Positions 1 to 8,216 are shown, counted from the stretch's first letter. The stretch is 64,000 nt of DNA from Gammaproteobacteria bacterium (GCA_021648145.1 JAKITI010000003.1:62001-126000); one strand, 5' to 3'. Numbers and translations are program-made. The notes: generated by a model from the sequence alone, not told the origin.

Positions 1-317
1 TTCAGGCCAACATACGCATTACGTTGAGTAAAAGGGGTATTATCTTTCGCTGTATCATCTGGGTATATACCATATTCCAGTTTATAAATGACATTCAGGT
101 TTTCCTTGATTTCAGTGTTACCTTTAAACCCTAAACGAGAGCTAGCATTTGCAATCTCCCAGGCTTTATCGGTGCCGTCATCAATATTGATCACAGAAAG
201 GTTGATTTTTCCATAAATTTTGCCATCAATTGGGCCTTCAGCTAATACGGAAGAGGAGCCAAAAGCAATCACAATAGCAGCTGTAATGGGTAGAGTTTTT
301 TTTGTATGTATATTCAT
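1..317 (-). CDS. Gram-negative porin, N-terminal part (runs off the window)
   Basis: This open frame begins with an ATG at 315-317 and continues past the left edge, giving about 105 residues. It starts with a signal peptide (MNIHTKKTLPITAAIVIAFG, cleavage near VLA-EG). Then come segments typical of general diffusion porins of the Porin_4 type: 'GKIYGKINLSV', 'SSRLGFKGNTEIKENL' and 'TQRNAYVGL'. Such proteins are outer-membrane trimeric barrels that admit small solutes. An AAGGAGAT-like ribosome site lies unusually far (about 18 nt) upstream. The gene is divergent from the next porin. The family call is firm; the substrate cannot be told. Confidence 0.85.
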   Translation of the reverse strand, partial: MNIHTKKTLPITAAIVIAFGSSSVLAEGPIDGKIYGKINLSVINIDDGTDKAWEIANASSRLGFKGNTEIKENLNVIYKLEYGIYPDDTAKDNTPFTQRNAYVGL

Positions 318-755
318 ATAGTTAAATGCCCGAAGGTATCTCCTTTGTGGTATTGGATAGTTTACACATTGCAATATTACTAACGAAATATTACAAGAAT
401 ATTAAGAATCCTGAAGTTTGACCTGTTTTAGTGCAACACTGCATTTTGGCGGTTATCGAAAATACAATCAGATTTTTTGCTAAACCTTGTTGTTTGGGTA
501 CTTATGATTTTGCAGGTCACTAGCAAGTTGATCTTGAAGGAAAACCTTAAGTTAATTTGGTGGTGCGCATTAAAAACGTGAAGTTTATCAAAATTTCAGG
601 GGGGTGGGTGGTATGCATGAAGGTTTCGATCAATTTAGAATCCTGATGATTTTTATAAGAAATAGTTGCATTCCCAGTCATTGCTGTTATAAATGCATTC
701 GTCATGCTATTTAAGTATGGCTTTTTTTAGCAATAATAATTCGGAGAGTTATATC
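318..755. other. Intergenic region between divergent porin genes
   Basis: This 438-base AT-rich stretch separates two divergent outer-membrane porin genes. I see no credible coding frame. Its only recognisable content is the motif at 416-449, shared with 3127-3165. It presumably holds both porin promoters, but no clear -35/-10 pair could be assigned. Confidence 0.5.
416..449 (-). promoter_or_regulatory. Shared porin-upstream motif, copy 1
   Basis: The plus strand reads TTTGACCTGTTTTAGTGCA, then ACA, then CTGCATTTTGG. The same blocks recur at 3127-3165 with a 4-base longer gap. This copy lies about 99 bp upstream of the minus-strand porin start at 317. The other copy is about 94 bp upstream of a minus-strand porin start at 3033, in the same orientation. 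The core TGnnCTGnnnyAGnnCA is an imperfect dyad, as expected for a dimeric regulator site. The regulator is unknown; it resembles an NtrC site only loosely. Confidence 0.5.
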
Positions 756-1802
756 GTGAATAAGAGCCTGATTACCCTCGCCGTCGCTGCTGCTGTCGCT
801 GTGCCGATGCCTGCTAGCGCCGCCAAAGCTGAAGCTAAATTTTTCGGTTATTCTCAGATTACTGCTGCTGTAGGTAAAGGAGCAGTTGATAATGATAAGG
901 CTGATGGGCTGCGTTTTGGCGCTGATAGTATTCGTATTGGTTATAAAATTAAACGAGACAAGGCATGGGGTAAGTTGCAACTGGACTTTAATAAGACTGA
1001 TAATTCTGGTTACGATAAGGATGCAACAAAAATTGGTGTACCAGAGATCATTAAGGATGCAGTTGTCGGTTATAAACTCAGCAAAGCGGCTAAAATCAGT
1101 GCGGGTGTTTTTAAAACGCCTATTGGTATGGATTTCAATGTCGCAGGCAAAAAACTTGATATTACCAAGCGTGGAATGGAGGCAGGCCTTGTATTGGAAC
1201 GTGCTGCGGGTCTGATGTTGAGTGGTCGAAGCCTGAGTGGTTTCGGTTATGATTTAGGTGTTTTTAATCCCACTGGTCGTTCTTATGCAGTTGATTTTGG
1301 TGATGCGGGTGATGCTATGGCTTACGCTGGCCGAGTGACGTATGACATGGATGAAAGTTTACATTTTGAACTCTCTTATGGTTCGAGTACTCAAAATTCT
1401 GACTCTACTGATGAAGATTATACCGTGACGGGTGTTGCGGGTTCCTACAAAACAGGGGCCATGACTTTCAAAGCTGAGTATATTACGGGTAGTAATGTAA
1501 AGGGCAAGAAAGGTAGCGATGAAAGTGTTGGATATATACATGCGGGTTACACCATTGATAAGATGAATGAAGCTGTGATCCGTCACTATTCTGCTAATAG
1601 TAAGTCTGAGGGCGCTGATGATACCCGCTTAGGTAATACTTACATTGGCTGGAATATCTTTTTGGCTGAGAAGAAGCAAAATGCTCGTATCCAGCTAAAC
1701 TATGTCGTGGCTTCTGGCGACAAAAAGACCTACAACGGTTATGCAACGGGTAAGGGCTACACAGATAATGTCTTCTTGGCACAGTTTCAAGTGGGTTTCT
1801 AA
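756..1802 (+). CDS. Outer-membrane porin-like beta-barrel protein
   Basis: The protein of 348 residues has a signal peptide (VNKSLITLAVAAAVAVPMPA, cleavage after ASA) followed by alternating short strands. It ends in phenylalanine (FLAQFQVGF), as outer-membrane barrels do for Bam recognition. I chose the GTG at 756 rather than the in-frame ATG at 693. A GGAGAG ribosome site sits about 8 bases before the GTG, and the signal peptide begins there. Repeated short strands with Gly/Tyr, such as 'YKTGAMTFKAEYITGS', fit a phosphate-selective or general porin. The gene is divergent from another porin and followed by a terminator hairpin. Barrel type is confident; solute is unknown. Confidence 0.75.
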   Translation: MNKSLITLAVAAAVAVPMPASAAKAEAKFFGYSQITAAVGKGAVDNDKADGLRFGADSIRIGYKIKRDKAWGKLQLDFNKTDNSGYDKDATKIGVPEIIKDAVVGYKLSKAAKISAGVFKTPIGMDFNVAGKKLDITKRGMEAGLVLERAAGLMLSGRSLSGFGYDLGVFNPTGRSYAVDFGDAGDAMAYAGRVTYDMDESLHFELSYGSSTQNSDSTDEDYTVTGVAGSYKTGAMTFKAEYITGSNVKGKKGSDESVGYIHAGYTIDKMNEAVIRHYSANSKSEGADDTRLGNTYIGWNIFLAEKKQNARIQLNYVVASGDKKTYNGYATGKGYTDNVFLAQFQVGF

Positions 1803-1828
1803 ACTTGGTTTAGATGTGTGTGCCTAAG

Positions 1829-1859
1829 TAGGAGCGGGTCACCGCTCCTATGAATTTTT
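1829..1859. terminator. Hairpin between convergent porin genes
   Basis: TAGGAGCGG at 1829-1837 pairs with CCGCTCCTA at 1842-1850 around a GTCA loop, followed by a short T-rich run. It lies between the ends of two convergent genes and could stop transcription from both. The sequence also resembles the short GC-rich palindromes (REP-like) scattered in many gammaproteobacterial genomes. Confidence 0.65.
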
Positions 1860-1869
1860 CTGATAGTTC

Positions 1870-3033
1870 CTAGAACTTCAAGGTATAGCGGGCATAGAGG
1901 TCACGGTCGACCCGCTTTTCAGATTTATCAGTACGTTGTTTGATATCGGTGCGATAGCGCAACCGTACTTCAATGCGCTGTCGCTTATCCAGATTCCAGC
2001 GATAACGGGTTTCAATCAGGTTCTGATTGCTTTTGAAGTCAGGTGATAACAGCCATCCGCCTTCTGCTTTTGCCAATACGATACCCAAACTATGATTCGG
2101 TACAATATCAATGAAATTGAACGTCAGTTGTGTTGCTGTGCCGCCGGTATCACCGGAAGTGCCAAGTTTTTGCGCGCTTAGTGTGGGTGTGTTCGGGGCA
2201 TAGCCCAGTTCACCACCAAGTAAAAATTTCATACCATTGTCTCCCACAGGCCACTGTGCAGCCATGCGGCCAACAAAGGCGAGGTAGTCATCAATTGAAC
2301 CAGAGTTTGCACCATCTGTTTGAAGAGCTGAGGGTAGATAGGTGATGTCTAGCCCTTGCTGCACAATGGTGGCTTTTTTATCTAGTTTTTCATAAGCGAG
2401 AAAATAACTCACTCGACTGCTGCTGTCCGTAAAGTTGAGTGGTAGGCGGCGGACTTCAGTCGCGCCACTCGATGGGTTGTATTGTGCAATCGCGTGAGTA
2501 GTCCAGCCATTTGAGCCTTTGTGTTTAAAATAAAGGCCATCAGTCCAGGCGATATCGGTGTTAGGGCTGTTATTACGATCCAGTGATTTTTTTGCCACTC
2601 CGGTCAATTCAAACTTGGTTTGCATGCGACCCGCACGCAGACTCCAGCGATCTTGATTGTAGTTGATCCAAGCTTCATCCAGCGTTGACTGTCCCATTTT
2701 CAGGCCATCTTTACCCGGTGTGATGCCTGAATAGAGCTTGGAGTGAGCATCATTTTTTCCTTCCAGACTGGTATAACGACCGGCAAAACGTAATCGGGCG
2801 GTGAACGAATCATTGATGTTGGCTTGCACGCCGGGCCGCAACCGTAGCCGCCACTCATGTTTGCTTGAGTTGCTGTTGTCACGATCATCACGGTGGATGG
2901 CGTAGTACCCCGTTCGAACATCGCCGATGACATTAAAAAAGGTATCGTTAATCGGGATAGCCGCCTGTAAAGTTGTCTGCAACGATAGGGTGCATATTAC
3001 AATAAGAGTTGTTGTTAACAGTTTTAAAGCCAT
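1870..3033 (-). CDS. Outer-membrane porin (alginate-export/Porin_5-like barrel)
   Basis: The 387-residue protein has a signal peptide (MALKLLTTTLIVICTLSLQT, cleavage near LQA) and a strand-rich body. It contains 'EWRLRLRPGVQANI', 'LRFAGRYTSLEGKN', 'DEAWINYNQDRWSLRAGRMQ' and the terminal 'RDLYARYTLKF' with final phenylalanine. The 'R-G-R-Q/M' pattern after a predicted strand is common in large barrel porins of the alginate-export and Porin_5 type. It is convergent to the preceding porin gene and divergent from narK. Its upstream region carries the motif also found before the porin at 317. Barrel and export are clear; what it transports is not. Confidence 0.7.
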   Translation of the reverse strand: MALKLLTTTLIVICTLSLQTTLQAAIPINDTFFNVIGDVRTGYYAIHRDDRDNSNSSKHEWRLRLRPGVQANINDSFTARLRFAGRYTSLEGKNDAHSKLYSGITPGKDGLKMGQSTLDEAWINYNQDRWSLRAGRMQTKFELTGVAKKSLDRNNSPNTDIAWTDGLYFKHKGSNGWTTHAIAQYNPSSGATEVRRLPLNFTDSSSRVSYFLAYEKLDKKATIVQQGLDITYLPSALQTDGANSGSIDDYLAFVGRMAAQWPVGDNGMKFLLGGELGYAPNTPTLSAQKLGTSGDTGGTATQLTFNFIDIVPNHSLGIVLAKAEGGWLLSPDFKSNQNLIETRYRWNLDKRQRIEVRLRYRTDIKQRTDKSEKRVDRDLYARYTLKF

Positions 3034-3126
3034 GTTTTAACTTCCTGTGTCGCCTAGGGTTTGCAAGCAGCGTATTGTTCTTGAAATTGGCGAGTTGTCA
3101 AGTGCAGATTGCTGTCACAAGTTTAT

Positions 3127-3165
3127 GTTTGACCTGTTTCAGTGCATGCAGCGCTGCATTTTGCA
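3127..3165 (-). promoter_or_regulatory. Shared porin-upstream motif, copy 2
   Basis: The plus strand reads TTTGACCTGTTTCAGTGCA followed by TGCAGCGCTGCATTTTGCAG, which includes the perfect palindrome TGCAGCGCTGCA. It matches 416-449 except for a 4-base insertion and single changes. It sits about 94 bp upstream of the porin start at 3033. It is also roughly 110 bp upstream of the expected start of the sigma54-like narK transcript, which is where enhancer-binding proteins such as NtrC usually bind. Function is inferred from repetition and position. Confidence 0.5.
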
Positions 3166-3230
3166 GCATTCTCTCTATTAAATAACAAGTTAAATTAAAA
3201 AAATCTTTGCAATCAATGGAAAAAAGTATC

Positions 3231-3246
3231 TGGCACAGTTTTTGTA
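3231..3246 (+). promoter_or_regulatory. Sigma54-type promoter before narK
   Basis: TGGCAC at 3231-3236, a five-base spacer and TTGTA at 3242-3246 match the -24/-12 consensus TGGCAC-N5-TTGCA with one change (T for C in the -12 GC). The start codon follows about 45 bases later. A sigma70-like TATAAT overlaps at 3245-3250, but no good -35 is at the right distance. Sigma54/NtrC control is a common theme for assimilatory nitrate genes. Confidence 0.5.
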
Positions 3247-3290
3247 TAATACCCATTGTTGTTAATTAACTGAGAGCGTCTGTAACTCTA

Positions 3291-4769
3291 ATGATGGAAA
3301 ATAGTAGGTTTAATGTTTTTGCTTTAAACAAAGAAAATATTCGAATTCTGCACTACACCTGGTTTGCTTTTTTTATGACCTTTGTCGTCTGGCTGGGGCT
3401 GGGGCCGATGATGCCTTTTATAAAAGATGCGCTGGGTTTGACTGATCAGCAAGCCAAGGTTCTATTAATTCTTAATGTGGCGATGACCATTCCTGCACGT
3501 ATTGTGGTGGGGATGTTGGTTGATAAATTGGGCCCACGCATTATGTATACCAGTATTCTTGTGCTGGGTGGCTTGATCAGTATTGCTTTTGCTTGGGCGA
3601 ATAGCTATGAACAGTTAGCTTTACTACGTTTTCTTTGTGGTTTTATCGGTGCAGGTTTTGTTGTAGGAATTCGCATGATCGGTGAGTGGTTTCCTGCAAG
3701 GCAGACCGGTCTGGCTCAAGGTATCTATGGTGGCTGGGGTAACTTTGGTTCTGCCGGTGCAGCCATTACGTTGCCTTTTATTGCCATCAGTATGGGTGAT
3801 GTGAATGGTTGGCGTTATGCTATTACTTTTGCAAGTATTGCAGCGATTATCTATGGTGTGGTGTACTATTTCATAGTCAGTAATACTCCAAAGGGATCCA
3901 CTTATTTCAAGCCTAAGAAAACGGGCGCTATGGAAGTGACCAGCTCAGGTGACTTAGTGCTTTATATCCTGATGAATCTTCCACTGTTTCTGGCTTTGGC
4001 AGTTTTAACCTGGAAGCTCTCTCCTGAAAATATGGGATTGATTGATGGTGCGATGACCTACTTTATTTACGCTTCACTGGTGGTTGTTTACCTGATTCAG
4101 GTTTGGAAAATTTGGCAAATTAATAGCCATGTATTGAAAAAACCTGTGCCTGAATTGCATCGCTATAAATTTAAGCAGGTCGCGATTCTGGATTGGGCTT
4201 ACTTGGTCACTTTTGGTACTGAGCTTGCTGTGGTCTCTATGCTGGCTATGTTTTATGTCTCCTGGTTTGACATTCCAAATGTGATGGCGGCTCTGCTGGC
4301 GGGTACCTATCCTTTTATTAATTTATTTGCGCGCCCTGGTGGTGGTTGGGTCAGTGACAAGATCGGACGTAAGTTGACTCTGATTATTGTTTTTGCTGGT
4401 ATCACTACGAGTTTTCTGGTTCTTGGGTTGGTGGAAAAAAGCTGGCCTGTATGGATGGTGGTGGGTATTACTATTATTGCTGGTATTTTTTCTAAAGCGG
4501 GTTCAGGCGCTGTGTATGCAATGGTGCCGTTGATACAACGTCGTATGACGGGGCAAATTGCGGGTATGGTGGGTGCTTTTGGTAATGTAGGCGCAGTGAT
4601 GTTTCTGACAGTTAATTCGTTAGTGGATTATGATCAGTTCTTCCTGTTTATTGGTATTGTTGCCGCTGTTGTTTTTTGTTTAGTCATGCTTTTTCTTGAG
4701 GAGCCAAAGGGGCAGATGGTGGAGACGATGCCTGATGGTACAGTTCAAATGATTGATGTAGATAAATAA
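3291..4769 (+). CDS. narK: Nitrate/nitrite transporter, NarK/NNP family
   Basis: This 492-residue inner-membrane carrier of the major facilitator superfamily moves nitrate and/or nitrite. It has about twelve hydrophobic segments and both nitrate-signature motifs: GGWGNFGSAG at residues 147-156 and 'ARPGGGWVSDKIGRK' in the second half. The loop 'GMLVDKLGPR' is the usual MFS A-motif. The central loop is long, with extra membrane segments. Two ATGs stand in tandem at 3291 and 3294. A PP2C-kinase fusion lies downstream on the same strand, as beside the assimilatory nasA gene of Pseudomonas, so nitrate uptake for assimilation is likely. The nas-type alternative name cannot be excluded. Confidence 0.9.
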   Translation: MMENSRFNVFALNKENIRILHYTWFAFFMTFVVWLGLGPMMPFIKDALGLTDQQAKVLLILNVAMTIPARIVVGMLVDKLGPRIMYTSILVLGGLISIAFAWANSYEQLALLRFLCGFIGAGFVVGIRMIGEWFPARQTGLAQGIYGGWGNFGSAGAAITLPFIAISMGDVNGWRYAITFASIAAIIYGVVYYFIVSNTPKGSTYFKPKKTGAMEVTSSGDLVLYILMNLPLFLALAVLTWKLSPENMGLIDGAMTYFIYASLVVVYLIQVWKIWQINSHVLKKPVPELHRYKFKQVAILDWAYLVTFGTELAVVSMLAMFYVSWFDIPNVMAALLAGTYPFINLFARPGGGWVSDKIGRKLTLIIVFAGITTSFLVLGLVEKSWPVWMVVGITIIAGIFSKAGSGAVYAMVPLIQRRMTGQIAGMVGAFGNVGAVMFLTVNSLVDYDQFFLFIGIVAAVVFCLVMLFLEEPKGQMVETMPDGTVQMIDVDK

Positions 4770-4779
4770 TTGGGCTTGA

Positions 4780-5220
4780 TCAGAGATTATTCAATAAGTA
4801 TTGGTGAGGAACTTTTAGTTTATTAGCAGATTTTGCCAGTATGTCATCGCAGGTCACCATCTGGAATCCGCCTTTGTAACTGACGGCAAGATGCAGGGCA
4901 TCCAGAGTCCGTAGTGCGGTATTTCTCAGGGAAAGCCATTTTATCGCTTGATGAAAATTGGATACAGTAAAGGAAACACGCCTGAATAGTCCTGACTTGA
5001 TGTCCGCATAAAAGGTTTCCTCAATTAATCCAGCCTGAGCATCATCTATTTCACTTATGCGAACCAGCCGAGACAGGGCTGAGGCAAACTCCACTTCCGT
5101 AAGGTGGCTAATGACCACTGGAGCTGAAAGCGATAGCAGAAAATCCTGAACTAATTGGCTATGAGTTTCATCTCTGTAATAAGGAAGAATAGAGCTTGTA
5201 TCGATATAGTAGGGAGTCAA
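4780..5220 (-). CDS. PIN-domain ribonuclease toxin (VapC-type)
   Basis: The 146-residue protein is a PIN-domain endoribonuclease, the toxic half of a type II toxin-antitoxin module. The acidic metal-binding residues are visible: Asp in 'YIDTSSIL' near residue 7, Glu in 'TEVEFASAL' near 42, Asp in 'RTLDALHLA' near 107 and Asp in 'VTCDD' near 125. The start codon overlaps the antitoxin stop by four bases (ATGA), showing translational coupling. The pair lies reversed between narK and the PP2C-kinase gene, so it was probably inserted there. RNA target unknown. Confidence 0.88.
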   Translation of the reverse strand: MTPYYIDTSSILPYYRDETHSQLVQDFLLSLSAPVVISHLTEVEFASALSRLVRISEIDDAQAGLIEETFYADIKSGLFRRVSFTVSNFHQAIKWLSLRNTALRTLDALHLAVSYKGGFQMVTCDDILAKSANKLKVPHQYLLNNL

Positions 5221-5459
5221 TTTTTCTCATCCCTTAAATCTCGAATCAGTTGAGCCGAGGTTATACATGCTTTAGGTAAATTATGGCGAAACTCATCCCT
5301 TGGTGGGAACTTGACTCTAGCACCGTCAGAAGAGGATACACTAACCAGTTCTGCTGCGGGCTTTCCTCGGCGCATAATCGTGACTTTCTCTCCTGCTGCA
5401 ACAGCATCAAGGAGTCTGCTAATATCTTTTCGGGCTTGTTGTACGGTGACTATCTGCAT
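5217..5459 (-). CDS. Phd/YefM-type antitoxin
   Basis: From the ATG at 5457-5459 this gives 80 residues beginning MQIVTVQQARKDISRLLDAV, with 'GEKVTIMRRGKPAAELV'. That is the DNA-binding beta-alpha fold of Phd/YefM antitoxins, followed by a toxin-binding tail. The frame is open 29 codons further upstream. A well-spaced sigma70 promoter (5491-5519) lies inside that extension, so the shorter start is preferred. It should neutralise the adjacent PIN nuclease and repress its own promoter. Confidence 0.85.
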   Translation of the reverse strand: MQIVTVQQARKDISRLLDAVAAGEKVTIMRRGKPAAELVSVSSSDGARVKFPPRDEFRHNLPKACITSAQLIRDLRDEKN

Positions 5460-5490
5460 GGTTGTAGGCTCATGTTCGCTGAGAGGTTTA

Positions 5491-5519
5491 ATTGTACATT
5501 GTTGAATGGTACAGTTCAA
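5491..5519 (-). promoter_or_regulatory. Toxin-antitoxin promoter and operator
   Basis: On the minus strand TTGAAC and TACAAT are separated by exactly 17 bases, a good sigma70 promoter. Inverted repeats overlap it: TGTAC...GTACA around the spacer and TTGAA...TTCAA across the -35. This is the usual layout for autorepression by a type II antitoxin. Confidence 0.65.
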
Positions 5520-5586
5520 TAATCTGATTGCTTTTAGTGTTTGCATCGTAATTCATTAATTATTTAGTTTAAGGAGGTTGTAGTCC

Positions 5587-7308
5587 GTGGCTTCAGAATT
5601 AAAAATAAAAATAGCAGGGTATAGCGATATTGGCCCTAAAGATGAAAATCAGGATGATTTTAATTATTGTCATCCAGAGGGTGATGTATTGCGCTTTAAG
5701 GGTGTTGTTGGGGTGATTGCTGATGGCGTGAGCAGTAGTGATTATGGGGGTGAGGCTGCACGCACCAGCGTTAAAAATTTTATTGAAGATTATTACAGCA
5801 CACCCGATAGCTGGACGGTTAAAAAGTCAGCACAAAAAATACTTGTGGCATTGAATTCGTGGTTGTTTCGTCAAGGGCAAGATGAAAGCAGTACGATGAA
5901 AGGGTTAGTGACGACTTTTTCATCCATCGTATTCAAATCGACACAGGCTTATCTGTTTCATATTGGTGATTCTCGCATCTATCGTTTGCGTGACGGTGAA
6001 TTGGAGCAATTAACACGCGATCACATGGCAGATATGGGCGGAGGTCGCACCTATTTGAGTCGCGCTTTGGGTGTGGATAATCATCTTGAGGTGGATTGTC
6101 GTGGAATTGATCTGCGGGTTAAAGATGTTTTTCTTCTGACTACAGATGGGATTCATGATTTTGTTGACCATGATTTAATATGTAGAATCGTATCAGAAGC
6201 GACTCCTGTCGCTGAGCGGGCACAAAAAATTGTAGAAAAAGCGCTGGAAAGTGAAACACCCGATAATGTCACTGCACTCATTCTTGAAGTGGAAAGTTTG
6301 CCGGAGGAGACAGAGGAAGAAGTTTTTCAAAAATTAACAAAATTGCCATTTCCGCCTGACTTACAGCCAGGAATGATTATTGATGGTTTTAAAATTTTAA
6401 AAATTATCGCGGAGAGTGCCAGAGGGCAGGTTTATTTAGCTGAAGATACTGCAAATCAAACTAAAATCGTTTTAAAAACACCTTCAGTTAACTATGAGGA
6501 TGATCCCACCTATTTGAATGGTTTTATTCAAGAGCAGTGGGTGGGCGCGCGGGTTAATCATCCCGGAGTGATGAAGCCTTATATCTCAGGGCGGCACAGA
6601 ACGTGTCTCTATTTTAAAACTGAATATATTGAAGGGCAAAATCTTCAAGACTGGATCAAAGAAAATAATGCTCCGGCGTTGTCTGAAGTTCGGTCGATCG
6701 TTGAGCAGATCGTTCAGGCGTTGCGTGCTTTTCATCGTCAGGATATGGTGCATCAGGATTTGAAGCCAGATAACATCATGATTGATACTTCAGGCCAAGT
6801 AAAAATTATTGATTTTGGCTCAACCAAAGTAGCAGGAATTACAGAAATTGCTTCAGTGATTAATCCAGATCATCCGATGGGAACGCTCAACTATACTGCA
6901 CCTGAATATATGAAGAATGAGCAGGGAACGAATCGGTCTGATATTTTTTCATTAGGTGTTATTGTTTATGAGATGTTAACGGGTCACTTGCCGTACAAAG
7001 AAAAAAATATTGAGAGTTTCACGCTGCGTAGTTATAGCGATATGAAATATATTCCGGCACGTAAGTGGCGCGCTGATATTCCTGTATGGGTCGATGTTGC
7101 GCTTAAAAAGGCAGTCGCTCCAAACCCTGCAGATCGTTATAGCTTGCTTTCAGAGTTTTTATACGATTTTAAAACACCTAAGAGGGGAGTTGATGGCGCT
7201 AATTTTCAGCCACTACTTCAGCGTAATCCTGTGCTCGTGTGGCAGGGTATTGCAGCGGGTTGTTTTGTACTGTGGTTAGTGACTTTGTGGTGGTTTTTGT
7301 TGATGTAG
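5587..7308 (+). CDS. PP2C phosphatase-serine/threonine kinase fusion, membrane-anchored
   Basis: The 573-residue protein joins three parts. Residues about 8-255 are a PP2C-type phosphatase, with 'DENQDD' at 19-24, 'VIADGVSSS', 'HIGDSR' and 'TTDGIHDFVD'. Residues about 265-530 are an Hanks-type kinase, with catalytic HQDLKPDN at 389-396, DFG at 409-411 and 'TAPEY'. A C-terminal transmembrane helix follows at about 545-572. The glycine loop is degenerate (AESARGQVY), yet the catalytic residues are present. The start is GTG at 5587 after AAGGAGG. In Pseudomonas a similar fusion sits beside nasA and nirBD, so a role in nitrate assimilation control is likely but not proven. Confidence 0.88.
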   Translation: MASELKIKIAGYSDIGPKDENQDDFNYCHPEGDVLRFKGVVGVIADGVSSSDYGGEAARTSVKNFIEDYYSTPDSWTVKKSAQKILVALNSWLFRQGQDESSTMKGLVTTFSSIVFKSTQAYLFHIGDSRIYRLRDGELEQLTRDHMADMGGGRTYLSRALGVDNHLEVDCRGIDLRVKDVFLLTTDGIHDFVDHDLICRIVSEATPVAERAQKIVEKALESETPDNVTALILEVESLPEETEEEVFQKLTKLPFPPDLQPGMIIDGFKILKIIAESARGQVYLAEDTANQTKIVLKTPSVNYEDDPTYLNGFIQEQWVGARVNHPGVMKPYISGRHRTCLYFKTEYIEGQNLQDWIKENNAPALSEVRSIVEQIVQALRAFHRQDMVHQDLKPDNIMIDTSGQVKIIDFGSTKVAGITEIASVINPDHPMGTLNYTAPEYMKNEQGTNRSDIFSLGVIVYEMLTGHLPYKEKNIESFTLRSYSDMKYIPARKWRADIPVWVDVALKKAVAPNPADRYSLLSEFLYDFKTPKRGVDGANFQPLLQRNPVLVWQGIAAGCFVLWLVTLWWFLLM

Positions 7309-7520
7309 TACGTGTTATTCAGTATTGTTCAGGTGGGTTTTTTCTGCTATATTCTTGCCGTTATTTATTTTTTTGTTCTGTGGCAGGATGCTGTAATATT
7401 ATCATGTTGCAAATGATAAATCGTGAGCTGGTTCTCATATTTAGCAAGCTAATCGCTACGACTTCCATTCTTGGATAAGCTCCTGGAAATAGAATAAAAA
7501 AACCTTTGTAAGGGGGAAAA

Positions 7521-8216
7521 ATGCAAATTTTAGAAAATTCAGATGAAAAATCTTGGGGTATTCATGAAAATGGGTCTCGTAAAAAAAACCTAGGGTTAGG
7601 AAAGCCAACGCCCGTTGATCGAGAGATAATAATTAGTGAAGATAAAGTTTTATTAAGTATCACAGATGCCTTGGGTGTTATTGAGTACTGTAATGAAGAC
7701 TTTGTTGAAGTTTCTGGGTATGAAGAGTATGAGTTGGCGGGTGCTCCTCATAATATAGTCAGGCATCCGGATATGCCGAGAGTTATTTTTAAACTGATGT
7801 GGGAGCGCCTTCAGAATAAACAAAATATCATTGCAATAGTAAAAAATCTAGCCAAAACAGGCCGGTATTACTGGGTCATGACAGACTTTATTGTGAAGGA
7901 AGATAAAAGTGGTCATATTGTAGGCTATAAAGCATTTAGAAAAGCTGCACCAAGAAAAGCCATTGAAACTGTCATTCCACTCTATAAGAAATTACGAGAG
8001 CTAGAAAATGTGCAAGGTATGGAGGCTGCGGAAAAATTTTTAAACGGATTTTTTGATGCTGAAGATACGACTTATGATGATTTTATAGAAAATTTAATCA
8101 TCAAAAATATTGAGCCGGAGATTGTTTCAGAAGGTGAAATAGTAAGGGATGAAGTAATAAGGCCAGTAATTAAGTCTGAAAGAAAGTCATTTTTTAAACG
8201 GCTGTTTGGCAATTGA
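7521..8216 (+). CDS. Stand-alone Aer-like PAS sensor protein
   Basis: The 231-residue soluble protein has a PAS domain at about 40-135. It contains 'YCNEDFVEVSGY' and 'HNIVRHPDMPRVIFKLMW', the latter nearly the diagnostic stretch of the FAD-binding PAS domain of the aerotaxis receptor Aer. No HAMP, transmembrane or methyl-accepting signalling domain follows. The tail is about 95 residues, partly helical and acidic, ending in basic 'KSERKSFFKRLFGN'. A strong AGGGGG ribosome site precedes the ATG. The output partner is unknown; interaction with a separate chemoreceptor or regulator is a guess. It follows the PP2C-kinase gene after 212 bases in which I see no feature. Confidence 0.8.
   Translation: MQILENSDEKSWGIHENGSRKKNLGLGKPTPVDREIIISEDKVLLSITDALGVIEYCNEDFVEVSGYEEYELAGAPHNIVRHPDMPRVIFKLMWERLQNKQNIIAIVKNLAKTGRYYWVMTDFIVKEDKSGHIVGYKAFRKAAPRKAIETVIPLYKKLRELENVQGMEAAEKFLNGFFDAEDTTYDDFIENLIIKNIEPEIVSEGEIVRDEVIRPVIKSERKSFFKRLFGN

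Noticed and set aside
7239-7520. Small gene between the PP2C-kinase and PAS genes
   Set aside because: The frame overlaps the kinase end, is rich in Cys, Phe and Val as non-coding AT-rich DNA is, and has no ribosome site.
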